Below, piece after piece: positions 18,160-28,006 of a stretch of 64,000 nucleotides of DNA. The stretch comes from Gammaproteobacteria bacterium (lineage in GTDB: Bacteria > Pseudomonadota > Gammaproteobacteria > Pseudomonadales > Pseudomonadaceae): NCBI GenBank assembly GCA_018816095.1, contig JAHIWP010000083.1, forward strand, positions 1 to 64,000. Reading direction: 5' to 3'. The translations under genes and the position numbers were made by a program. A model generated the notes under the pieces. That model had not been told where the DNA came from. It made no database searches and was given only the letters and a program-made list of their open reading frames with translations. Every line of letters starts with the position of its first letter. Positions within the stretch are counted from its first letter, which is position 1.

Positions 18160-19077
18160 ATGCGCGCCAAACTGGAAACTGTGCTGCAGACGGTCAATCA
18201 CGTGCTCTTGGGCAAGGAGCCGCAGGTACGCCTGGCGCTGACTTGCCTGTTAGCCCAAGGCCATTTGTTGATTGAGGACTTGCCCGGTATGGGCAAAACC
18301 ACCCTCAGCCATGCCCTGGCCAAAGTACTGGGGCTGAGTTTTCAGCGTATCCAGTTCACCTCTGACCTGCTGCCGGGGGACATCCTTGGCACCTCGGTGT
18401 TCGACAAGGACACTGGGCAGTTCATCTTCCATCCGGGGCCGATCTTTGCCGAGCTGGTGCTGGCCGATGAGATCAACCGCGCCACGCCGAAAAGCCAGAG
18501 CGCATTGCTTGAGGCTATGGAAGAGGGCCAGGTGACCATCGAGGGCGCGACCCGACCGTTGCCTGAACCGTTTTTTGTCATTGCCACGCAAAACCCGGTG
18601 AGCCAGGGCGGCACCTTTGCCTTGCCTGAGTCGCAGCTGGACCGCTTTCTCATGCGCTTGTCGCTCGGCTACCCCGGCAAAGCAGCGGAAAAAGCCCTGT
18701 TGCTCGGTGATTCGCGACGTTCCTTGTTACCCAGTTTGCCGGCGCTGCTGGATCATGCTGAATTGGCGCTGATTCAGGCTGAGGTGCCGAAGGTGCGCGC
18801 CAGCGATGCGTTGGTCGATTATGTGCTGCGTCTGGTCGATGCCACCCGCACCCAGCCGCAATTTGCCTGGGGCCTGTCCCCGCGGGCCAGCCTGGCACTG
18901 CTCGCCGCGGCGCGGGCTTGGGCGTTTCTCGCCGGGCGTGATTATGTAATTCCGGAAGATGTGCAGGCGGTGTTGCCTTCGGTGGTCGGCCATCGCCTGC
19001 GTGAACGTGCCGACCCGGCCGGGCATGGGGCGGGCAGTTTGGTGCAGTGGCTGCTGCGTGAGGTGCCGGCGCTTTGA
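18160..19077 (+). CDS. MoxR-family AAA+ ATPase
   Basis: 305 aa. Walker A is LPGMGKTTL, Walker B LADEINRATPKSQSALLEAM, sensor 1 FVIATQNPVSQGGTFALPESQLDRF; a C-terminal lid follows. MoxR ATPases act as chaperones for metal insertion or complex assembly, usually with a DUF58 protein. Here the stop overlaps the DUF58 start by 4 bp, and that gene in turn overlaps the transglutaminase gene by 4 bp, giving a tight three-gene operon. Confidence 0.92.
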   Translation: MRAKLETVLQTVNHVLLGKEPQVRLALTCLLAQGHLLIEDLPGMGKTTLSHALAKVLGLSFQRIQFTSDLLPGDILGTSVFDKDTGQFIFHPGPIFAELVLADEINRATPKSQSALLEAMEEGQVTIEGATRPLPEPFFVIATQNPVSQGGTFALPESQLDRFLMRLSLGYPGKAAEKALLLGDSRRSLLPSLPALLDHAELALIQAEVPKVRASDALVDYVLRLVDATRTQPQFAWGLSPRASLALLAAARAWAFLAGRDYVIPEDVQAVLPSVVGHRLRERADPAGHGAGSLVQWLLREVPAL

Positions 19078-20030
19078 TTGCTCAGCTCAGGCCACGCTGG
19101 AATCGCTGGCTGACTCGGCGCATTCCGCCCGCCGCCAGTGTGCGGCTCAACCAACGGCGGATTTTTATCATCCCCAGCCGGGTCGGCGCGGCCTTTATCT
19201 CGGCGTTGCTGCTGATGTTGCTGGCCGCAATCAATTACCAGAACAGCCTGGCTTACGCCCTGACGTTTTTGTTGGGCTCGGTGTTTGTTGTCGCCATTCT
19301 GCACACCTACCGCAACCTGGCAGGGCTGATCATCAAGGCCGGCAGCACCCCGGCGGTGTTTGTCGGCGAGCCCGCCGGTTTTCGTGTACGCCTGGAAAGC
19401 AGTCAGCGGCCGCATCAGGCCGTCAGCCTGGGTTGGCCACCGGCCGAGTTGCAGACCCTAGACGTGCCGGCTCAAGGCGTGAGCGAGTGTCAGTTGAACC
19501 TGCCTGCGTTGCAGCGCGGCTGGCTGCGGCCAGGCCGTTTGCGGGTCGAAAGCCGCTTTCCGTTGGGGATTTTGGTGGCTTGGAGTTGGCTCGACCTGGA
19601 CCAGCGCGTATTGGTCTATCCGCGGCCCTTGCCGGGTGAGTTGCCGCTGTCCGCCGGGGCCAGTGACGATCAGGACGAGGAGGGCAGTCGTGCACATGGC
19701 CAGGGTGTCGATGATTACCAAGGGCTGAAAAACTATCAGCCGGGTGATTCCAAGCGGCGTCTGCACTGGAAGGCCTATTCCAGAGGCCAGGGCCTGTTGG
19801 TCAAGGATTTTGCTTCGATCAGCGGGCGCGATCTGCATCTGGATTTCGACGCCATGCCCGGTGATGTTGAAACGCGCCTGTCATTACTCTGCCACTGGGT
19901 GCTGCAACTGGCCGAGCGCCAGCAGCCATTTGCCCTGAGCTTGCCGGGCCAGCTGTTGAGCGCCGACAGCGGCGAGCTGCATCGTGATGCCTGCTTGCGC
20001 GCGCTGGCGCTGTTTGGCCGTGCGTCATGA
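19074..20030 (+). CDS. DUF58 domain membrane protein
   Basis: 318 aa. Two membrane helices at about 34-75 (VGAAFISALLLMLLAAINYQ, then LTFLLGSVFVVAILHTY) precede a DUF58 domain recognisable by the block DYQGLKNYQPGDSKRRLHWKAYSR. It is the usual partner of MoxR ATPases. The start read here is TTG or an in-frame alternative overlapping the MoxR stop (TTGATTGC), unusual but consistent with coupling. Function of the family is not established. Confidence 0.87.
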   Translation: MIAQLRPRWNRWLTRRIPPAASVRLNQRRIFIIPSRVGAAFISALLLMLLAAINYQNSLAYALTFLLGSVFVVAILHTYRNLAGLIIKAGSTPAVFVGEPAGFRVRLESSQRPHQAVSLGWPPAELQTLDVPAQGVSECQLNLPALQRGWLRPGRLRVESRFPLGILVAWSWLDLDQRVLVYPRPLPGELPLSAGASDDQDEEGSRAHGQGVDDYQGLKNYQPGDSKRRLHWKAYSRGQGLLVKDFASISGRDLHLDFDAMPGDVETRLSLLCHWVLQLAERQQPFALSLPGQLLSADSGELHRDACLRALALFGRAS

Positions 20031-22021
20031 GCCGAGTCATGACAATTCCCCGGGTCAGCCTGACGTGGCTGCTGGTGGCGCAGCTGCTGGTAATTATTCC
20101 GCACCTAAGTCATTTGCCGTTTTGGATCATCGGCCTGTGGCTGGGCAGTGCGGCTTGGCGGATTCAGATATTCCGCATGCGCGCGCGCTACCCGAATGCC
20201 TGGGCCAAGGGCGCGTTGATGCTGGCGGCAGCCGTGGGGGTGCTTGTGTCCCGCGGCAGCCTGGTCGGACTGGATGCCGGGGTGGTGCTGCTGATCGCCG
20301 CGTTTGTGCTCAAGCTGCTGGAAATGCGCACGCGGCGTGATGCGCTGGTGCTGATCTTCCTCGGCTTCTTTGTGGTGGTCACCGCCTACCTGTTCGATGA
20401 CAGCATGCTGATGGCCTTTTACAGCCTGTTGCCGGTGACCGCCTTGCTTGCCGCGCTGATTGGCCTGCAGCAGAGCAGCCTGGCCGCCCAACCGTGGCCA
20501 ACCGCGCGCCTGGCTGGCAGCCTGATGCTGCAAGCGCTGCCGGTGATGCTGCTGCTGTTTATATTCTTCCCGCGCATGGGGCCGCTCTGGTCGTTGCCGG
20601 TGCCCAACGACAAGGCCACTACCGGCCTGTCAGACAGCATGGCGCCGGCGGATATTGCCGACCTCAGTCGCTCCGCCGCGTTGGCGTTTCGCGCCAGTTT
20701 CGACGGTGCAACGCCGCCACGCAGTGAGCTGTATTGGCGTGCCTTGACCCTGGATCGCTTCGATGGGCGGCGCTGGTCACAATCCGATTACGCCGAGTTT
20801 GCTCCCGGTGCGCAGTGGCAGAAGCGCGGTGAGGCGTTGAACTACAGCATCGTTATGCAACCGAGCGGGCAGCGCTGGCTGTTCGCCCTGGATGTGGCGC
20901 AAACCAATCTAGAACAGACGCGGCTGATGAGTGATTTTCGCCTGCAGCGTCGACAGCCGGTGGATCGCTCGTTGATCTATCAGGTCAGCTCCTGGCCGCA
21001 GGCGTTGCGGGAACCGCAATTGGCCGCTGGGTTCATGCACCGGGCCTTGCAGCTGCCGGCGCAAGGCGAACCGCGCAGTCGCGCCTGGGCTGAGCAACTC
21101 AAGCGCGACTATCCGCAGCCTGAGCAACTGGTGCAGGCGCTACTCAGCCACTTCAACCGTGAGCCCTATGCCTACACCCTGCGTCCGCCCGCGCTGGGGG
21201 TGAACAATATCGATGACTTTTTGTTCGAGACGCGCAGCGGCTTCTGTGCCCACTATGCCGGCGCGATGACCTTTGTGCTGCGCGCGGCTGGGATTCCGGC
21301 GCGGGTGGTGGCGGGCTATCAAGGCGGCGAGTTCAACCCGGCGGGCAACTACGTGCAGGTGCGGCAATTCGATGCCCATGCCTGGGTCGAGTATTGGCAG
21401 GCAGGACGTGGCTGGGTCAGTGTTGATCCGACCTTTCAGGTGGCGCCCGAGCGGATCGACCAAGGCCTGGAGGAAGCCCTGGCCGGTGAGCAGAGTTTTC
21501 TTGAGGACTCGCCCTTTTCGCCACTGCGCTATCGCAATCTCAGTTGGCTGAATGAGCTGCGCCTGGCTTGGGACAATGTGAATTACGGCTGGCAGCGTTG
21601 GGTACTGGGCTACCAGAGCCAGCAGCAGTTGGAGTTTCTGCAGCGCTGGTTGGGCCGGGTCGATGCCCAGTCACTGGTCATCGGCTTGGTCGGTGGTGGT
21701 GGCGTGCTGCTGGGTATGCTCGCGCTCTGGCTGTTCAAACCTTGGCAGCGTGAGCGTGACGTACAGCAGCGATTGTTCCGCCGTTTCGAGGCACTGCTGG
21801 CGCGTCATGGTGTACCGCGACATCCCGGCGAAGGCCCGCGAGACTATGCCGCTAGGGCAGGCTTACTGTTACCTGAGCAGGCGCAGGCGATTGCAGGGTT
21901 TGCGGCGGCATTCGAGGCGCAGCGCTATGCCGGTCAAATGCTCAGCGCCGTGCAACTGCGTCAGCGTCTAAAGGCACTGCGCCGGGCATTACCTTGGCGA
22001 TTTACCCGTGTGCAGCCCTAG
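20027..22021 (+). CDS. tgpA: Membrane transglutaminase-like protein TgpA (DUF3488)
   Basis: 664 aa, close to P. aeruginosa TgpA. Five to six N-terminal membrane helices (about 8-190), a periplasmic transglutaminase-like domain (about 230-535), a further helix at about 556-575 (LVIGLVGGGGVLLGMLALWLF) and a cytoplasmic DUF4129-like tail. The protease-like triad is Cys407 (GFCAHYAGAMTF), His451 (DAHAWVEYW) and Asp467 (SVDPTF), with the same 44- and 16-residue spacings as I recall for TgpA. TgpA is reported essential in P. aeruginosa; its substrate is unknown. The ATG overlaps the DUF58 stop. Confidence 0.9.
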   Translation: MSRVMTIPRVSLTWLLVAQLLVIIPHLSHLPFWIIGLWLGSAAWRIQIFRMRARYPNAWAKGALMLAAAVGVLVSRGSLVGLDAGVVLLIAAFVLKLLEMRTRRDALVLIFLGFFVVVTAYLFDDSMLMAFYSLLPVTALLAALIGLQQSSLAAQPWPTARLAGSLMLQALPVMLLLFIFFPRMGPLWSLPVPNDKATTGLSDSMAPADIADLSRSAALAFRASFDGATPPRSELYWRALTLDRFDGRRWSQSDYAEFAPGAQWQKRGEALNYSIVMQPSGQRWLFALDVAQTNLEQTRLMSDFRLQRRQPVDRSLIYQVSSWPQALREPQLAAGFMHRALQLPAQGEPRSRAWAEQLKRDYPQPEQLVQALLSHFNREPYAYTLRPPALGVNNIDDFLFETRSGFCAHYAGAMTFVLRAAGIPARVVAGYQGGEFNPAGNYVQVRQFDAHAWVEYWQAGRGWVSVDPTFQVAPERIDQGLEEALAGEQSFLEDSPFSPLRYRNLSWLNELRLAWDNVNYGWQRWVLGYQSQQQLEFLQRWLGRVDAQSLVIGLVGGGGVLLGMLALWLFKPWQRERDVQQRLFRRFEALLARHGVPRHPGEGPRDYAARAGLLLPEQAQAIAGFAAAFEAQRYAGQMLSAVQLRQRLKALRRALPWRFTRVQP

Positions 22022-22088
22022 CGGTTGAGCACTTGTGGCAAATCAATAAGCGCATAAGCTGGGGGCACGATTTCACAGGAGTGAGGCG

Positions 22089-22862
22089 ATGCAAGGCTTG
22101 ATGGGTGAGATACAGCAGCACGTTGTGCGCACACAGGTTCGCCTGTTTGCCTGCCGTGAGCGGCTGCAGGCGGACACAGACAGTGAGGCGCTGCATGATC
22201 TGCGCATTGCCTTGCGTCAACTGCGCAGCCTGTTGCGGCCGCTAACGGCACTGACGGCCTGCGCGGACCTGCAACAGCGCGCAGCCGAGCTAGGCCGCGT
22301 GACGGGGCCGCTGCGTGACCTTGAGGTGCTGCACGGTTATTTGCATGAGCAAGGGCTCAGTATGGCCGCGCAGGCGCGCCAGCCATTGTTGCGTCAGGGC
22401 TATAGCGCGCTACTGAGCAGTGCAGCGCTGGCACAGCTATTGAGCGCCCTGGATGAGTGGCCGCAGCAGTGGCGAGAAGCGGCTGCCAGCGCAGAGCTGC
22501 GTGGCCTGCATAGGTTGATTGGTAAACGCTTGCGCAAGGATCGCCAACGTTTGCTGCAGGCGCTGCATGATCCGGCTCATGACCGTCACCGCCTGCGCTT
22601 GCTGGTCAAACGCCTGCGCTATGCGGCTGAGGCTTATCCGCAATTGAGCGATTTATCCGGGCGCACGCGTATGCGCTTAAAACAGGCCCAGTCCGCATTG
22701 GGTGATTGGCACGACCATTGGCAGTGGTTGCTACGCGCCGAGAGCGAGGCCGATTTACAGCCGTGCGTGGCCACTTGGCGCGCAGCCATGCAGCAAGCTG
22801 AGCAAGAGGCTGATCTGGCTTTAGTGCAATTGGCTAAGACCTTTGCCCGCGTGAAGGGCTGA
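22089..22862 (+). CDS. CHAD domain-containing protein
   Basis: 257 aa, almost entirely helical with conserved basic residues. ALHDLRIALRQLRSLLRPL is the typical first CHAD helix (H-x-x-R-I-x-x-R-x-x-R) and HRLRLLVKRLRYAAEAYPQL the second repeat. CHAD domains bind polyphosphate through these His/Arg/Lys faces. No CYTH domain is attached. A polyphosphate-dependent kinase is encoded about 9 kb away, but no direct link is shown. It follows tgpA by 67 bp. Confidence 0.85.
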   Translation: MQGLMGEIQQHVVRTQVRLFACRERLQADTDSEALHDLRIALRQLRSLLRPLTALTACADLQQRAAELGRVTGPLRDLEVLHGYLHEQGLSMAAQARQPLLRQGYSALLSSAALAQLLSALDEWPQQWREAAASAELRGLHRLIGKRLRKDRQRLLQALHDPAHDRHRLRLLVKRLRYAAEAYPQLSDLSGRTRMRLKQAQSALGDWHDHWQWLLRAESEADLQPCVATWRAAMQQAEQEADLALVQLAKTFARVKG

Positions 22863-22960
22863 TCAGCCGATATACCTTCGGCTTATTTGGCTGAAATGGC
22901 GTGCCAATCCCCCCTGCCTTTGTCCTAAGATCACCGACATCTTTAGTGATTGAGGTGGTT

Positions 22961-23758
22961 ATGGTTTTTTCCGAGTTACTTCAAGCCGTGCGCGACAACC
23001 CGCAGGCCGTGCATATTCCCGCGCAATGGGGGCAGGGCCGCGCCAGCTTTGGCGGGCTGGTGGCGGCGTTGGTGTACGAAGCCATGCGTGCTCAGGTGCC
23101 CGATGGGCGGCCGCCACGCTCCCTAGCGATCACTTTTGTCGGCCCTGCTGCGCCGGATGTACCCATCAGCTTTAGCGTGGAAGTACTGCGTGAAGGCAAG
23201 GCTGTCAGTCAGGTGCTGGGCCGGGCCGTACAAGATGGCCAGGTGGTGACCATCGTGCAGGGGAGTTTCGGCGCCGGGCGTGATTCACGCATTGCGGTCC
23301 AAGCCGAGCCGGCCCCGCAGGCCAAGCCGGTCGATGAGTGCCAAGAGCTGCCCTATATCCCCAACGTAACCCCAGAATTTACCCGTCACCTGGCCATGCG
23401 CTGGGCCTTTGGTGGCATGCCGTTTAGCGGTAACTCATCGCGGGAGATGGGCGGCTGGGTGCGTTTGCGCGATCAAACCCGCATCGAGGCGGCCGATGAG
23501 GCCCACCTGCTGGCCTTGGTTGATGCCTGGCCGCCTGCGGTGCTGCCGCATCTGACGGCACCAGCCCCTGGCAGCTCGCTGACGTGGACCATTGAGTTCG
23601 TGCAGCCCATGAGCACGTTGAGTATTGCGGACTGGTGCCTGTATCGCGCGCAGATCGAGCACGCTCGCGATGGTTATGGGCATGTGGCTGCAGCGTTATG
23701 GTCGCCAACAGGGGAGCTGTTGGCGATCAGTCGCCAGACCGTGGCGGTGTTTGCCTAG
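22961..23758 (+). CDS. TesB-like acyl-CoA thioesterase family protein
   Basis: 265 aa with two hotdog halves: an N-terminal block QWGQGRASFGGLVAALVYEAM and a C-terminal block TWTIEFVQPMSTLSIADWCLYR...GYGHVAAALWSPTGELLAISRQT. This arrangement matches the thioesterase family related to TesB. It probably hydrolyses acyl-CoA in the cytosol. ATG 22961 follows GAGGTGG and is preferred over an upstream in-frame ATG that lacks a ribosome binding site. Confidence 0.82.
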   Translation: MVFSELLQAVRDNPQAVHIPAQWGQGRASFGGLVAALVYEAMRAQVPDGRPPRSLAITFVGPAAPDVPISFSVEVLREGKAVSQVLGRAVQDGQVVTIVQGSFGAGRDSRIAVQAEPAPQAKPVDECQELPYIPNVTPEFTRHLAMRWAFGGMPFSGNSSREMGGWVRLRDQTRIEAADEAHLLALVDAWPPAVLPHLTAPAPGSSLTWTIEFVQPMSTLSIADWCLYRAQIEHARDGYGHVAAALWSPTGELLAISRQTVAVFA

Positions 23759-23775
23759 GCCGCGTTAAGCACGCT

Positions 23776-25248
23776 CTAGAGCTTGAGCTGGCGAATGGCG
23801 GTATTTAGCTCGCCGGCCAGGTTGGCCAGGTCGGCACTGGTGACAGCCGACTGGCCGGTACGGCTGACGGTCTGTTCGGTTACATCGCGAATGCGGATTA
23901 CCGCGCGGTTCATCTCTTCGGCCACCTGGCTCTGTTGTTCAGCCGCGACGGCGATTTGCGTATTGCTTTCACGCATGTGCGCCACGGACTCGGTGATAGC
24001 GGCCAGCGCCTGACCGGCTTCATCGGCTTGTTTGACGCACTCATCGGCCTTGATCGAGCTGTCCTGCATAAAGTCCACGGCATCACGGGTGCCACTTTGC
24101 AGGGTGTTGATCATCTGGGTGATGAGGTCGGTGGAGTCCTGTACGCGCTTGGCCAGGTTGCGCACTTCATCGGCAACCACGGCAAAGCCTCGACCCATTT
24201 CGCCTGCGCGGGCCGCTTCGATTGCGGCGTTAAGGGCGAGCAGGTTGGTTTGTTCGGCGATGCCATGAATTTCACTGACCACGCCGCCGATCTTCTGGCT
24301 GTCGGCCGCCAGTTGTTCGATCATCTGTGCGGTTTGCTGCACGCCGCTGGACAGCCCGGAAATGGAAAGTGCCACGCGGTTGACCACCTGCTGACCGCTG
24401 CGGGTCAGTTGCTCGGCGGTTTTCGATTGATCGCGGGTGTCGGCGGTGTGTTCGGCAATATGGTGAACCGTGGCGGACATTTCGTTGATGGCCGTGGCGG
24501 CTTGTTCCGTTTCGCTTTGTTGCTCAAGCATGCCGTGGCGCACTTCACGCATATTCCCGGCCAGGCGTTCGGCGCCTTCATCCAACTGCGCCGCCGACTG
24601 CGCCACAATGCCCACCACGCGTTGATAACCGGCTTGCATGGCATTGAAGGCGCTGGCCATTTGGCCCACTTCGTCGCGGCAGTCGAGTGGTACGCGAGCG
24701 CTCAGGTCGCCGCTTTTCTCCACCTGCAGCATCACGTCCTTGAGGGTGTTGAGATGGCTAAGGAGGAAGCGAATCAATAATTGCGAAGCGGCCAGCAACA
24801 GCAGCATCAATAGCGCGACGACCCCGGCATAGCTGAGGGCACGGTTGAAAAATACATCGCTGAAGCTCGGCGCCACTGCGCTGACGGCCAGGCGCTGACC
24901 GTCATCCCGGACAATAACCTCAGCCCCGATCAGGCCCTCACTGCCGTTTAACTCGACCCAGCCGCGCGCGTTGAGCAGGGCGCTGCCCTGGTTGTCCGGC
25001 AGGCGCGGGGCCTGATCCGCGCTAAAGCTCAGCAGGTTGTTGGCGCTTGGCAAGGCCTGGTCTTGAGGCCATTGGCTTAACAGGCGGGCCTGTTGCTGCG
25101 CTGCCTGCTTGGCTGCGTCGTAATGCGATTGTTGTTCCAGATGTAGGGCGTAGAGCACCAGCAACAAGGTGGTGAAGAAAGCCACCGCGTTTACAGCCCA
25201 GAATTTGTATTTCAGGGAAAGATCGCTAATCCAGTGACTCATGCACAT
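23776..25248 (-). CDS. Methyl-accepting chemotaxis protein (Anr-box promoter)
   Basis: 490 aa. Membrane helix about 15-35 ([20 protein letters not shown]), a compact periplasmic domain of about 100 residues without a recognisable fold, second helix about 137-160, HAMP about 161-215, then a class-typical signalling hairpin with [19 protein letters not shown] and [17 protein letters not shown]. Ligand unknown. Starts at 25248 and 25242 are both possible (AAGGAAG upstream); the product differs by two residues. Its upstream region carries an exact Anr/FNR consensus at the class II position, so expression is predicted to rise at low oxygen. Confidence 0.9.
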   Translation of the reverse strand: MCMSHWISDLSLKYKFWAVNAVAFFTTLLLVLYALHLEQQSHYDAAKQAAQQQARLLSQWPQDQALPSANNLLSFSADQAPRLPDNQGSALLNARGWVELNGSEGLIGAEVIVRDDGQRLAVSAVAPSFSDVFFNRALSYAGVVALLMLLLLAASQLLIRFLLSHLNTLKDVMLQVEKSGDLSARVPLDCRDEVGQMASAFNAMQAGYQRVVGIVAQSAAQLDEGAERLAGNMREVRHGMLEQQSETEQAATAINEMSATVHHIAEHTADTRDQSKTAEQLTRSGQQVVNRVALSISGLSSGVQQTAQMIEQLAADSQKIGGVVSEIHGIAEQTNLLALNAAIEAARAGEMGRGFAVVADEVRNLAKRVQDSTDLITQMINTLQSGTRDAVDFMQDSSIKADECVKQADEAGQALAAITESVAHMRESNTQIAVAAEQQSQVAEEMNRAVIRIRDVTEQTVSRTGQSAVTSADLANLAGELNTAIRQLKL

Positions 25249-25386
25249 CTCTTCCTTGTGAAGGTTGGTTGCTGGTATTCAGATTTGCTGGGTAATCGAA
25301 GGCAGTTGTTCGACAAACCTTATATCGGCGAGGCGCCCATCGGGTTTAGGCCACTAGGTAAAAATCATTTTTGGCAAAGTGCCAGC

Positions 25387-25428
25387 AGTATCGGCTAAAG
25401 CCAATCATGGCCTATTGATCCTTATCAA
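25387..25428 (-). promoter_or_regulatory. Anr/FNR box and -10 of the chemoreceptor promoter
   Basis: Perfect TTGAT-CCTT-ATCAA at 25415-25428, matching the Anr/FNR consensus TTGAT-N4-ATCAA. On the minus strand a -10-like GATACT lies at 25392-25387. A start near 25380 places the box centre at -41.5, the classic activating position. The box sits inside a longer perfect hairpin (GGCCTATTGAT / ATCAATAGGCC, 25409-25434) just past the tatD stop; without a T-tract this is more likely an operator than a terminator, although it could serve as both. Confidence 0.75.
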
Positions 25429-25437
25429 TAGGCCCAC

Positions 25438-26262
25438 TCAACTGGCCGATTGAGCGCCATTCAGGCTTGGTAAATTGAAAAAGGCCTGTGCGCTGGCACT
25501 GCTGTGGGCGGCCACATCGTGCTCGGCTTCACCACGGTGCAGGGCCACTTCACGGAGCACCTCTACAAGGAAGGCTGGTTCGTTGCGGCCGCTCTTGGGT
25601 TTTGGCCGCAGGCTGCGTGGCAGCAGGAAGGGCGCATCACTTTCCAGCATCAGACGGCCGCGGGGGATCTCCCTGACCAGTGGATGCAAGTGGCTGCCGC
25701 GGCGTTCGTCACAGATCCAGCCCGTGATGCCGATATGCAGGTCCATATCCAGGTAGTTGAACAGCGCGCGTTTTTCCCCTGTGAAGCAGTGCACCACGGC
25801 TGCCGGTAGCTGGTCGCGGTAGTGGCGCAGGATTGCCAGCAGGCGCTCGTCGGCATCGCGTTCATGCAGGAACACGGGCAGCTGTAGCTCCACCGCCAGA
25901 GCCAGCTGCTGCTCGAGCACCAGTTCCTGCTGCGGGCGTGGCGAGAAATCACGGTTGAAGTCCAGGCCGCATTCGCCCACTGCACGCACCCTGGGGTCGG
26001 CCAGAAGGGCCTTGAGTTCGGCGTAGCTGTCGCTGTTCCAGCTGTTCGCATCGTGTGGGTGCACACCGGCGGTGCTGAACAAATGCTCGGCGCTATCATC
26101 CAACTGTCGGCAGAGTTCCAGGGCGTGCTGGCTTTCGCCTAGGCTGGTACCGGTGAGCAGCATTTGCTGGATGCCCGCCGCATAAGCGCGAGTGAGGAGT
26201 GCTTCGCGCTGTTCGGCAAAGCTTGGATGAGTCAAATTGACGCCGATATCGATGAGTTGCAT
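25438..26262 (-). CDS. TatD family metal-dependent hydrolase
   Basis: 274-aa TIM-barrel hydrolase. Ligand motifs: DIGVNL near the N-terminus (this subfamily has D-x-x-x-N where others have D-x-H), [33 protein letters not shown] and [10 protein letters not shown]. TatD proteins are Mg2+-dependent 3'-5' exonucleases; the GVNL variant and length match the TatD/YjjV branch. It is followed on the same strand by the chemoreceptor but separated by a dedicated promoter. Confidence 0.88.
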   Translation of the reverse strand: MQLIDIGVNLTHPSFAEQREALLTRAYAAGIQQMLLTGTSLGESQHALELCRQLDDSAEHLFSTAGVHPHDANSWNSDSYAELKALLADPRVRAVGECGLDFNRDFSPRPQQELVLEQQLALAVELQLPVFLHERDADERLLAILRHYRDQLPAAVVHCFTGEKRALFNYLDMDLHIGITGWICDERRGSHLHPLVREIPRGRLMLESDAPFLLPRSLRPKPKSGRNEPAFLVEVLREVALHRGEAEHDVAAHSSASAQAFFNLPSLNGAQSAS

Positions 26263-26496
26263 GGTGCTACCTGCTGAATTGACAGGCCAGCATAGCAGAG
26301 CTTTTTGAATAGATTAAAAGTTAATAAATACAATGACTTAAAACGTTTATGTGATGTTGTGTGTGAGTGCTTGCTGGTATCCGCGGGCAGGCTGTGCCAA
26401 CCTCCGCGCCCCGCGCGAGGGGCCGTTGCCCTGTACGTAGGTTGTTTCAATGGGCTGCTGCACTGAGCGATCGGCCGACTTTTCCCTGGAGCCTTG

Positions 26497-27882
26497 ATGG
26501 TGCGAGTGCTGCTCACCTGCTGCCTGTTGCTGCTGTCATGCACGGCAATCGCGCGCGTGGCTGGGCCATTAGAGGTTGAACGGGCCAAGGCCGCCCGTGA
26601 CCTGGCGAGCATCCGTAGCAGTGGTGAGTTGCGCGTGCTGGTTAACCAGAGCCGCAACAGTTCCGGTGAGGTCAAGGGGCAGAGTATTGGCGTTGAGTAC
26701 CAGCGCATGCGCGCCTTCGAGCAGTACCTCAACCGTAACGCGCGTGATGGCCGTACGCTCAAGCTCAAAGTCATCCCTCGTGCCAAGGATCAGCTACTCG
26801 CGGCCTTGCAGCGTGGCGAAGGTGACTTGGTCGCCCCGGGTGAGCTGCTGAATATACCGCCGGGCAGCAAACTCAGTGCCAGCGTGGCGATCCGCAGCAA
26901 TGTGCCGCTGATCATCGTTGCTAAGCAGGGTAACCGGCGTTATCAGAACCTTGAACAGTTGTCCGGACGCAGCCTGGCGTTGCCTGCGGGCAGCGTAGCG
27001 GGTGAGGCCATCCGGGCGCTTAACCAGCGGCTTATCGCCAGCAAGCGCTCCCCTATCATTGTCGAATGGGTCGACCCCAGTCTGGCCGTCGAGGATGTAT
27101 TGGAAATGGTCCAGGCGGGCATCTTCAGCGTCACGGCGGTCGAGCAGCCGATTGCCGAGCGCTGGGCCAAGGTCATGCCCAAGCTGCGCCTGGATCGTCA
27201 TTTGCCGCTGTCCAAGGACGGCGACATGCGTTGGTATGTGCGCCGCGATACGCCAATGCTTGGCGCGAGCATCGACCGTTTTCTCAAGGGCTACCGCGAC
27301 CCAGCGGACCAGGACGCGGCGTTTCAGCGTGTTTACCGGCGCTTGTACAAGGTGCATTACCCGCTCGGTCGCACTGAGCGTCAGCGCCTGGAACGGGTGC
27401 GCTCGGTGCTGCAGCGCTATGCCAGCCAAAACAACTTCGACTGGCTGGCCTTGGCTGCCGTGGCCTTTAAGGAATCTACCCTTAACCCGGCTGCACGGGG
27501 GGCGGGTGGTGCCACGGGGCTGATGCAGATTACCCCGGCGGCGGCCCGCAGCGTGGGTGTCAGCAATATCAATGTGCTGGATAACAATGTGCAGGCCAGC
27601 GCCAAGTACCTGGCGATGATCCGCCGCAACTATTTCAATAGCCCACGGCTTAACGAGCGTGAACGCATGGCTTTTATCCTGGCCGGCTACAACATGGGCC
27701 CGCAACGGGTGCAAAGCCTGCGTGCGGAAGCGCGCAGGCGCGGCCTGAACCCTAACCAGTGGTTCTTTCAGGTGGAACGTGTGGCCATGGAGCAGATCGG
27801 CATGGGCGTCGTCAGCTATGTGAATAGCGTCAATAAGTACTACCTTGCTTATGATCGCGAGCGCTATTTACTGGAACCGTAG
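26497..27882 (+). CDS. Membrane-bound lytic transglycosylase MltF-like (MltF2)
   Basis: 461 aa. Signal peptide (CCLLLLSCTAIA), an ABC-type substrate-binding-like module at about 45-275 (SGELRVLVNQSR start), then a Slt-type transglycosylase module with catalytic Glu326 in FKESTLNPAARG, GGATGLMQITPAAA and a late AGYNMGPQRV. It cleaves the MurNAc-GlcNAc bond of peptidoglycan; the first module regulates activity in MltF. Signal context LLLLSC resembles a lipobox, so it may be a lipoprotein. Position next to doxX and lipA-lif matches PA2865, known to me as MltF2. The ATG at 26497 follows CTGGAG. Confidence 0.88.
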   Translation: MVRVLLTCCLLLLSCTAIARVAGPLEVERAKAARDLASIRSSGELRVLVNQSRNSSGEVKGQSIGVEYQRMRAFEQYLNRNARDGRTLKLKVIPRAKDQLLAALQRGEGDLVAPGELLNIPPGSKLSASVAIRSNVPLIIVAKQGNRRYQNLEQLSGRSLALPAGSVAGEAIRALNQRLIASKRSPIIVEWVDPSLAVEDVLEMVQAGIFSVTAVEQPIAERWAKVMPKLRLDRHLPLSKDGDMRWYVRRDTPMLGASIDRFLKGYRDPADQDAAFQRVYRRLYKVHYPLGRTERQRLERVRSVLQRYASQNNFDWLALAAVAFKESTLNPAARGAGGATGLMQITPAAARSVGVSNINVLDNNVQASAKYLAMIRRNYFNSPRLNERERMAFILAGYNMGPQRVQSLRAEARRRGLNPNQWFFQVERVAMEQIGMGVVSYVNSVNKYYLAYDRERYLLEP

Positions 27883-28006
27883 CGCCGGGTAGAAGTGTAA
27901 ATATATTGATTTTTTAGATCGGTTGTAGCGATTTTATCCGCTTTAAGTATTGGTAAATTTGTTTAATCTGCACGCCATCAACTCCTCACTACAAGGACCG
28001 CTGCAT

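Noticed and set aside
22865..22883. Hairpin AGCCGA/TCGGCT after the CHAD gene
   Set aside because: Only 6 bp of stem with a 7-nt loop and TTATTT; too weak to call as a terminator.
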